Shown here: positions 57,130 through 64,000 of the stretch, in pieces
How the letters are laid out: every line of letters starts with the position of its first letter
How positions within the stretch are numbered: position 1 is the first letter of the stretch
NCBI GenBank assembly: GCA_036346405.1
Contig: CM070561.1
Location: 7,256,834-7,320,833, forward strand
Length of the DNA: 64,000 bases
Origin: Phyllostachys edulis
Lineage: Eukaryota > Streptophyta > Magnoliopsida > Poales > Poaceae
Reading direction: 5' to 3'
Notes under the pieces: model-generated
Seen by the model: the letters and a program-made list of their open reading frames with translations, nothing else
Databases searched by the model: none
What the model was told of the DNA's origin: nothing
Program-made: the position numbers and the translations under genes

Positions 57130-57598
57130 GTGAAGCACCAAGCCATTTTCGATCAGCACCAAGACTTTGAAACATTCCTTGATCAGAGGCCTGATGTTAC
57201 TTCTCAGAACACCGGTCATGCTCATGTCAACCATGTCACCACCGAGGATGCGCAGGAAGCACCCGACATCGTGTTAGGTACATTTCTAGTCAATTTGATT
57301 CCTGCGACCATGTTGTTCGACTTTGGGGCCTCTCATTCCTTCATGCCCAGAGGTGTTTCTACACTTCACAATGTCTCACTCAACTTGTTGCTGATACCTA
57401 TGATGATTCAATCACCGGGTTCAGAAATGAGAAGCATTCATGAATGTTGTGAAGTCGTGATTGATATCAAAGGGGTCAAGTTTTTGGCCAATCTTATTGT
57501 GATAAATTCAACGGGCCTTGATGTTATTCTTGGGATGAATTGGCTGTCCAAGAGCCATGATCAAATTGATTGTGCCCACAAAAATCTACATACTTTGT
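57130..57598 (+). pseudogene. Protease of gypsy element 3
   Basis: Reads APDIVLGTFLVNLIPATMLF, DFGASHSFMPRG, EVVIDIKGVKFLANLIVINS, TGLDVILGMNWLSKSHDQID. The catalytic DSGA is DFGA at 57319-57330. It ends with CAHKNLHTL and a stop at the junction with element 4. Confidence 0.85.
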
Positions 57599-57599
57599 G

Positions 57600-58145
57600 A
57601 TCTAATCTGTTCCTAGCAGAGCGATGTCTCACATGGTCATTCATAAAGCACTTCAAATAATGACAACTGCAAACTGGCTGACATTTTGTGTTGTAGGGGT
57701 ACTCTGCACACAACACTTACTTGCTCGACTTGGTACTATGAGTTAAGGCACAACTCAAAAAAAAAAATTCTGCTTATCGATTCGGGGTGATACACAATAC
57801 TGATATTTAAATGAGTATCCAAGGTTTCATACACACTCTGTCGCTAACACGAGGTAAACTGGGATCCTCGGTTTGACGCTAACTCTTCTAGCACATCATG
57901 CAAACTAATCATCTCTATCGATCTGACATTATACCAATTCTATCATATACAACCTTTGTCGTATAACACTATGCTAAACGGTCTCTAGACAAGGTGATAT
58001 TGGTAGGCATGAAGCGGCAAATTTATGTCAAATGATCAACCATCACCTTTCAAGAGATTATATCTCGATTGGGTCCTGGGAAATCCCATGCTTGAATTCT
58101 TGGAGCCAGGAGAATTCCAGCTAGCTTCTGACATGCTAGTATGAC
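57600..58145 (-). pseudogene. Integrase of gypsy element 4
   Basis: Minus-strand pieces: ACQKLAGILLAPRIQAWDF (end of the HHCC region), MVDHLT ... ICRFMPTNITL, LEELASNRGSQFTS (region of the second catalytic Asp; D replaced by N), YETLDTHLNISIVYHPES, and LQLSLFEVLYE ... PCETSLC at the left edge. Frames shift repeatedly. Confidence 0.75.
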
Positions 58146-58539
58146 TTTCTTGTATACCAGATACATGGTAACACATTATGTGACCTTTTTTTGCTTTATT
58201 TTGGATCATCACAATTCAACTTTGAGATCCTTGTACACCTCGGTACTTTTAGATAAAATGAAATGCTCGCACTCAAATGTTGGTTTGAGCATCAACTACT
58301 TTAATTTCTTCTGATCAGATATGCAGATATGCTCATTGATTCATGGATCATTTTCGTTTGCCTTCGGTGAATTCTCAAGCTTTACCTTGCTTCAAGGGAA
58401 ACTGATTTCCTTGACAAAACTGTCATCTCACTGTCTTATCAACACTGATTTTCTAGCATCGATTCGAACTCTGGGGTTCAATAGATATACTCTTGCACTG
58501 ACTCAAGATTCGGCTTCTGAATTTCACAGGTAACTTTAG

Positions 58540-58830
58540 TTGACTGGTCAACAGATTCTTCGGGTATCTCTTCTGATTCGAAGCATCTGCCACTACACTA
58601 ATCTGACCTGAGGGAAGGAATTCAAACCTCATGGTTCTTAATCCAATAAAACCATTCTTTGTTGCACCCTGGTAGCAACTTCAAATTATGACTAGGATAA
58701 TTCACTACTTGAAACTTTAGTTGTTAGGAAGTGCAGGCGAAACTTTCTAACACAAAACATCCCTGACGATGTCGGGATTCTTCTTGGGCTCTGGTAGTAC
58801 GAACACTGGAGTAGTGATCGATCTCTTCTA
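58540..58830 (-). pseudogene. RNase H remnant of gypsy element 4
   Basis: Minus-strand reading gives ITTPVFVLPEPKKNPDI at the start, then VNYPSHNLKLLPGC and SVVADASNQKRYPKN, corresponding to the start, the NYPTHDLELAA-type and the NVVADALSR-type motifs of Ty3/gypsy RNase H. Confidence 0.7.
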
Positions 58831-59849
58831 AAATTCTCACAAACTCAGTTCACTTTTGGCGATCTAAGTGAACTTTTGCCTTTTATAACGGGTGAGGTTT
58901 CTGGACTATCTTGAAACAATGATCTCACTGATCTTCAATTGACACATCTCGAAACAACTGTCTCACTGGTAATCAACTGACACTGTCTAGTTCATGGATG
59001 ATTCTGGGGAAAATTGAGATTCTTACTCAAAACTCAAACGAGCTTATTCTGATGTTCTTACAGTTAGCTCCTGAATAAACTAAAATTCTCGCACATCCTC
59101 GTGTTACCATTTTACCTTATAATCAACATTGACACTTGCTAAATTGACGAACTTGATTTGATATTGCCTTTATCTGAGAAAATCCTTTGATCTGCTCTGC
59201 CATTTCAGCAAATTCATTGGCAACTTCTGTCATAGTTCATCCCTGACGTAAATCCTTCTGAAATTGGCTGATCTAGGGTATTAAGTCAAAGACACACTTG
59301 ACTTCTAATACAGTTGCATGATGAATAGACCACCCGCGATGACAATTGCATGCTATCCGGATAGCATCATTATCACATGGTATGGTCTTCAACCATTTAC
59401 TGTTGCCTTATTGCATATGCAAAACAATGATTTGGAATTCAACATCACATTCCATGTTTACAGCTCTACGACCTTCAATCAATGTAACTCAATGCCTGAT
59501 TACTTGAATTTACAATGGCATATGCTTAGGAAGGTATCCAATACTTTAAAATCCAACAATCATTTTTTCTTCATAACTTGCAAACAAAGATGTCCACCTT
59601 TTTACTCTCAAACAAAGGAAAGATCACAACGATTCTCTGACTTCATTGCTACAAAGAAAGACATGACACTACATAATCTGGTATCACCAATCTAGGTTTT
59701 TTTCGGTAACATCATCATTCAAATGTCTCTTCTTTGACTGCTTTGTTGGGCAAACGGATCCTACTGCTTTACTACCTGCTCTGGGTGTTACGATCTTGAC
59801 TAAAATGACTTTTGAAATTCTTGCATCTGGAGTGAGTGACTGGTTCATC

Positions 59850-61130
59850 TGAGGACACTGGCGGATGTAGTGACCTTTTTCACAACAGTTGTAGCATAAA
59901 CGTGTCGAACCTTGCGACTTTTCTGACGAGACTATGGCAGAACGACTATCCTCCTTGAGGGTTGAAGCTTGTCACTTTGTAGGGCATCTCTTGGCATAGT
60001 GGCCTTGCTTACCATACTCGAAACACTCTACTGATGATTGATATTGACTTGCTTCTCTTTTGAGGCTGGTTGCCAAAGTCAACATTCTGCTTTTGCGATT
60101 CCTCAGCTAACAATTCTTATACTGATAACTGTTTGCCTTCTTTTGCTAATGCTCTGATAGCGGTTCGAAAATTTTCTCGCTGATGTTGTGTTGCAGAAGT
60201 CAACACTGAATACATGGGGCACTGGCTCGAACAATGATCATTGTTTTCACTCATTGGACATTCTCCAACAGAATGGTTTCCTTCACAACTAGAACAATTG
60301 ATATCGTGCTCATCGGCGCTATGGCCTATTTCTCTACAACGGGTACATGCACAATCTTTTGACTTTTTTTTGGTTGGCAGCACTTCAAATGGCAACGGCT
60401 AGATTGGGCATAGGATATCGGAATTGCAGGTTTCACTTGATCACTGTTGCTTGATCTTGCAAACTATTGACGAAAAGTTGTGGCAAATTCTGCCCAAGTG
60501 ATGGTCTGCTTGTCTTGACAGGCGGTGCGAAAGTTTTTCTACCAATCTAAGGCAACTCCTTCCAGCTGATGAGTAGCGTAGAAAACTTTCTCGTTATCGT
60601 TACATTGTGCAATAGTTAGCTTCTCTTCTATGGTGCGAATCCAGGATTCTCCATCGTTGAGTGTGATTGATCCTTTAAAGACAGACAGCTTAGTCAATAA
60701 GAACTCTACAAACTTAAACTGAGAGTGTGCTAGGGATGGCAACGAGTTGTGCATCATTGCAAACATTACTATTTTCCAACGGTTGCATCGTCGCTTGCAT
60801 GAGCTGATTTTGGGTGGTAGGAAACTAATTCAGGCTCTGATGTGTCACTACTGACACTGGAGATAGCTGCTTGTTAACGTCTTCTTTGGTACTGACACTG
60901 GTGATGGTACGACAGTTTGCTTGCTTACTCTAATTCAACAAATTGATTAAAGTGATGGTGGTCTGATTCTGCTGGGTCATCATGTCGTTCATGTTCTGCA
61001 TCATCGTGTTCATGAATTGAGTCTGAGCTATCAATAATTGTTCCATGTGTGGATCAGCTCCTCTTGGTACTGACAACTGTCCACAGGGATTGACAAGATC
61101 TTAGCTAGCACAGACTGTCTCAAGATCACT
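59850..61130 (-). pseudogene. gag of gypsy element 4
   Basis: N-terminal MMQNMNDMMTQQNQTTITLI near 61000-60940, capsid FKFVEFLLTKLSVFKGSITL, NDGESWIRTIEEKLTIAQCN, DNEKVFYATHQLEGVALDW, then after a stop KNFRTACQDKQTITWAEFAT (60470-60540). Zinc knuckles: CSSCEGNHSVGEC near 60260, CFEYGKQGHYAKRC near 59990 (one Cys lost) and CYNCCEKGHYIRQC near 59880. The related gag of element 3 shares the DNEKVFYA motif. Confidence 0.82.
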
Positions 61131-61877
61131 GACAAGGTTGGCTCCACTGGGGCTCTTCATCTGCTGGCTGAACAAGGCTAATAGATGAAAGGGAAAAGCA
61201 CAAGGTAAGGGAAGACAATCTACTAAGGGGAGCAGGTTTAACCCAAGGAACACCAAGGAACACACAAATATCCAGAAAGCTATTAAGAATCATAAAACGC
61301 ATAGCCAAACTATAGACAGAAGAAGAGAAACAAAAAACTAATCGTCTAGTCGATCAAACTCCAACTTACTGGGTGACTTGGTCTCAACACACGGGAGGAA
61401 CCACGCTGATTTATCCTATATGGTTGGTCTGAAGAAAACTCGGACTGGTCACGGTCTTCGTCAAATGTGGATTGCGTGCGATCCTTGATGACAAAACTTG
61501 GAAAAAGACAGAGGCAACGTACAACTTCTTCTTAGTCTTCAATTCTTACGATGAAGTTGTCTTGAACACTTGGGGAGATGTCGATATGTCGTTGTTGGTT
61601 GCATGGTCTTCGAAGAGTTGCTCAAAAAGACTATAGGGCATCCATCGAGACATTTGGCACAAATAACGAAACTATAGAAGTTGTGAGGAAAGCGAGTCCA
61701 ATGTAATACTCAAAATGGTGAGGAAGAATATAGATGAGAAAGTAATAGAATGGAAGAGTATAGAAGCTAGAGAAGGTGAGAATAGCACCTCATTAAGATT
61801 TTCTATTTGTAAAACAACTTTTGAAGTTTTCCTTAAAAACATCCATTCTAACTAAGGTCAGGACCTACAGTCAATAT
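61131..61877 (-). other. Leader of gypsy element 4
   Basis: Untranslated region between primer-binding site and gag. Open frames are short and carry no domain. Confidence 0.5.
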
Positions 61878-61890
61878 GGTTCTGATACCA
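61878..61890 (-). promoter_or_regulatory. Primer-binding site of gypsy element 4
   Basis: The reverse strand reads TGGTATCAGAACC four bases after the LTR end (CCCAACA, 61895). One base differs from the usual TGGTATCAGAGC. Confidence 0.85.
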
Positions 61891-62253
61891 CCTCTGTTGG
61901 GACCCAAATATGCAAATCTGGACTGTCTGTGTATACTGTACTAGTCCAGGATCATGCTAGTACACACAGTGACAACATCGATGAAATATCATTCCATATG
62001 CACTACTACAGAAAAGGCTTTCACTGCACGGTTCAAAACGCCATCACGCGGTTTCGTGAGCCGCCCGAGTTTATGGGTCGATGATGACATGAGGTCATCA
62101 CAAACGGTTTTGAACCGCTCATGATGTATACTTTCACGCACGGTTTGTGGTTCAAACCGTCATGAGATAGTAATATCACGCACGGTTTCATCCACAAACC
62201 GTCTGTGATAAGCACATATCACAGACGGTTTGTGGCTGGAACCGTCTGGATGA

Positions 62254-62958
62254 CTTTTCTCTATAAAGGCCCAAGCGTTGGGTTGCTTGTACCATTAAAT
62301 CCGGCATCATATATATATTATATATATATTGTTCGTAGTCTCTCAGCCACTTTGGGGGGATCGTCGACGCAGCATGAGAAGGATGAGACAGTAGCCACGG
62401 GCAACCTCATTGAGCCCTTGCAAATTCAAAAGTATGGATGCAAGGAGAGCGTTCGAACATCCAATTACCATGGATTGGACGTCGCTATGTTCAGAAAGTG
62501 TTGTTGATCGATGTACTCCATTGAAGTGGCATCATATATTAGCAACCAACCATTCTTGAGCATGTAATCGTTTTAAACCCAACAAGAACACCAAGCAACC
62601 ATTCTCATATTTCAAAAGAATTCTCAACTTGTTGCTTGGTATTCTTGTTGGCTTTAAAGACAATTACATGCTCAAGAATTGTTGGTTGCTAATACATGAT
62701 GCCACTTCCCACCGGAGAAGTTAAGATCAACGCCACTTTCAACATAGCGACGCCCAATCCAGTAATTGATGTCCGACCGCTTCTTTGCATCCATACTTTT
62801 TAAACTTACAAGGGCTCAATGAGGTTGCCCGTGGATACCGCCTCATTCTTCTCATGTCATGGACGAATTCTAAAGTGGCCGAGGACTACTTAATAATATA
62901 TATATGATGCCGGTTTTAATGGCACAAGCAAACACCGCTGGAGACTTTATAGAGAAGA
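62254..62958. repeat. 705-bp hairpin in CACTA 2
   Basis: The left arm begins CTTTTCTCTATAAAGGC and the right arm ends with its inverse (GACTTTATAGAGAAGAGG). Matching inverted segments include CCGGCATCATATATAT, GGCCACTTT-type, GAGAAGGATGAGACAG, CAACCTCATTGAGCC, AGTATGGATGCAAGGAG, TAGCAACCAACCATTCTTGA and CCAACAAGAA. The turn is near 62606. It is homologous to the hairpin in CACTA 1 in the outer two thirds; the loop-proximal part differs. Confidence 0.85.
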
Positions 62959-63021
62959 GGTTATGAATGGAATGGTAGGACGACTGCACGCAAGAGGTAG
63001 GAGAACTTGACCGCATGAACA

Positions 63022-63456
63022 AGGGACTATTAATATGAACTAATTATCAATTCAATTTCAGCATAAGACTATTGACACCATTACATCACGAGCAAGGGAC
63101 TATTAATATGAACTAATTATCAATTCAATTTTAGCATAAGACTGCTGACATCATTACATCACACAACAAGAGGACTATTAATATGAACTAATTATCAATT
63201 CAATTTCAGCATAAGACTATTTAAATCATTACATCACAGAGCAAGGGACTATTAATATGAACTAATTATCAATTCAATTTCAGCATAAGACTATTGACAT
63301 CATTACATCACACAAAGAAGGGACTATTAATATGAACTAATTATCAATTCAATTTCAGCATAAGACTATTTACATCATTACATCACAGAGCAAGGGACTA
63401 TTAATATGAACTAATTATCAATTCAATTTCAGCATAAGACTATTAACATCATTGAG
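63022..63456 (+). repeat. Six-copy 74-bp tandem array in CACTA 2
   Basis: Unit AGGGACTATTAATATGAACT, AATTATCAATTCAATTTCAG, CATAAGACTATTGACATCAT, TACATCACAGAGCA. Copies start near 63022, 63095, 63171, 63245, 63319 and 63394 and differ by few bases. The single-copy version is at 22008-22084 in CACTA 1. Confidence 0.95.
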
Positions 63457-63935
63457 CGCTTCATCGCTGAAGAGAACAAGACCAAGGGTGTCCAAACCCA
63501 CCACACCAAGAGTAGCCCTCAAAGATCCATCGCAGAGCACTAGCTAGCCATTTTCATCACAGAGCAAGGAGGGTAGAGACAGAGAGGGACCTTAGTACAA
63601 ATAAGAACCACAAGGTGGCGACCCCACCACCAAAGACAACCCTCATCCATTTCCTTTACCTTGCATAAATCACACAAACATCGACACAACTTAAGGCTCA
63701 TGCATAAAAATCAAACTCAACAAAAGACATTAAGCTAACAGATCTAGAGGAGAATAGAGGAGGATGGGGAAAGCAAAGCCGGCCAGGCCCTAGCGGGCGC
63801 AAAGGGTCGGGCGGCGACGGGCGATGAGGTCGAGCGGCGACGCCGAGGGGGGAGGAACGGAGTTAGGGCGGCAAGAAACCCTAGCAAATTAAGCCGGGAG
63901 TGACGAGTTTGGCGTCATCAGAAGTTAGAGTATTA
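63457..63935. other. GC-rich interior of CACTA 2
   Basis: No recognisable gene. The 63760-63900 part is G-rich on the plus strand and resembles a promoter or first-exon region read from the right; AAACCCTAGC and TAGCGGGCGCAAA motifs match the reverse of 21115-21135 in CACTA 1. Confidence 0.4.
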
Positions 63936-63938
63936 ACG

Positions 63939-63992
63939 GTGACGCTACAAAAGACACTCTTATCGTCTTTAGTGTCTTTTGCAAAGGTCACC
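63939..63992. repeat. Small stem-loop at the window end
   Basis: GGTGACGCTACAAAAGACACT and AGTGTCTTTTGCAAAGGTCACC form an imperfect stem around an 11-base loop. Confidence 0.6.
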
Positions 63993-64000
63993 AGATGCTG

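Larger units (their letters stand above)
50925..57598 (+). mobile_element. Ty3/gypsy element 3 with 4.5-kb LTR, truncated after protease
   Basis: LTR 50925-55410 (TGTAACATCCCC ... GGGTTGCCACAACA), primer-binding site at 55412, gag from 56035, CCHC knuckle at 57086-57126, protease to 57598. The long LTR and gag type suggest a Tekay/Del-like chromovirus. It breaks off at about 57598 against the integrase end of an oppositely oriented element. Confidence 0.8.
57600..62000 (-). mobile_element. Ty3/gypsy element 4, minus strand, truncated
   Basis: In sense order from the right: LTR end (61895-62000, cut by CACTA 2), primer-binding site (61878-61890), leader, gag with several knuckles (59850-61130), RNase H (58540-58830) and integrase (57600-58145). 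The protease and most of the reverse transcriptase are missing or unrecognisable between 58830 and 59850. Very many stops, so older than element 3. Confidence 0.8.
62001..64000. mobile_element. CACTA transposon 2 (continues beyond the window)
   Basis: Begins CACTACTACAGAAAAGG at 62001, after ATG (61998-62000) as the likely left half of the target duplication, inside the LTR of element 4. Subterminal ATCACAGACGGTT-type motifs run to 62250, followed by a 705-bp hairpin, a 74-bp array and a GC-rich part sharing a gcccTAGCGGGCGCAAA-type string with 21115-21135 of CACTA 1 (inverted). It is the same family in opposite orientation. The right terminus is not in the window. Confidence 0.88.

Noticed and set aside
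63022..63456. CRISPR-like spaced repeats
   Set aside because: Units are contiguous with no unique spacers, and the context is a plant CACTA element.

Overview
This window is nuclear DNA from a grass (Poaceae). The evidence is nested Ty3/gypsy, Ty1/copia, CACTA, hAT, PIF/Harbinger, TRIM and Stowaway elements, GT-AG introns, GC-rich exons in AT-rich surroundings, and one intact intron-rich gene for a cytosolic Cu/Zn superoxide dismutase. I cannot name the species from the sequence alone.

Layout. 1-4309: a copia gag scrap, a deleted hAT element (325-2440) with an 8-bp target duplication, and a PIF/Harbinger remnant in which ORF1 (Myb-like) is fused to the end of the transposase. 4313-7393: a candidate Pack-type TIR element carrying exons and introns of a plant LSG1-type GTPase gene; its right end lies directly upstream of the SOD 5' leader. 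7394-10080: the SOD gene, the only gene here that looks functional (152 codons, 7 coding exons, all metal ligands kept). 11181-15371: a dead BED/DUF659 hAT transposase split by a 1.6-kb solo LTR (TSD CATTC).

15770-35392: a gene fragment that I read as the C-terminal DUF1995-like part of a chloroplast adenylate kinase 5-like protein. Its second intron has been blown apart by about 18.5 kb of nested elements: an outer minus-strand long LTR, a plus-strand long-LTR block inside it, a complete 547-bp TRIM, a 3.8-kb CACTA element carrying a 680-bp hairpin, and a minus-strand chromovirus with TSD CCAGA. 35722-37785: a short-chain dehydrogenase pseudogene broken by a 1.4-kb solo LTR (TSD GTATG), then a Stowaway MITE (37995-38264).

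38433-62000: four truncated, stop-riddled Ty3/gypsy elements joined end to end. They are a Tat-like one, two plus-strand long-LTR ones (PBS at 44042 and 55412) and a minus-strand one (PBS at 61890). 62001-end: a second CACTA element of the same family as the first, with a homologous 705-bp hairpin and a six-copy 74-bp tandem array.

Most striking signals: (1) the paired, CTATAAAG-preceded foldback hairpins in the two CACTA elements; (2) a short LTR segment, with a core near CTATTCGAATAGCCGTG, kept in otherwise diverged long LTRs; (3) LSG1 exons mobilised beside the SOD promoter; (4) a host gene split by a dated-by-nesting insertion stack. Element borders given with a target duplication are exact; borders inside the gypsy blocks are approximate.
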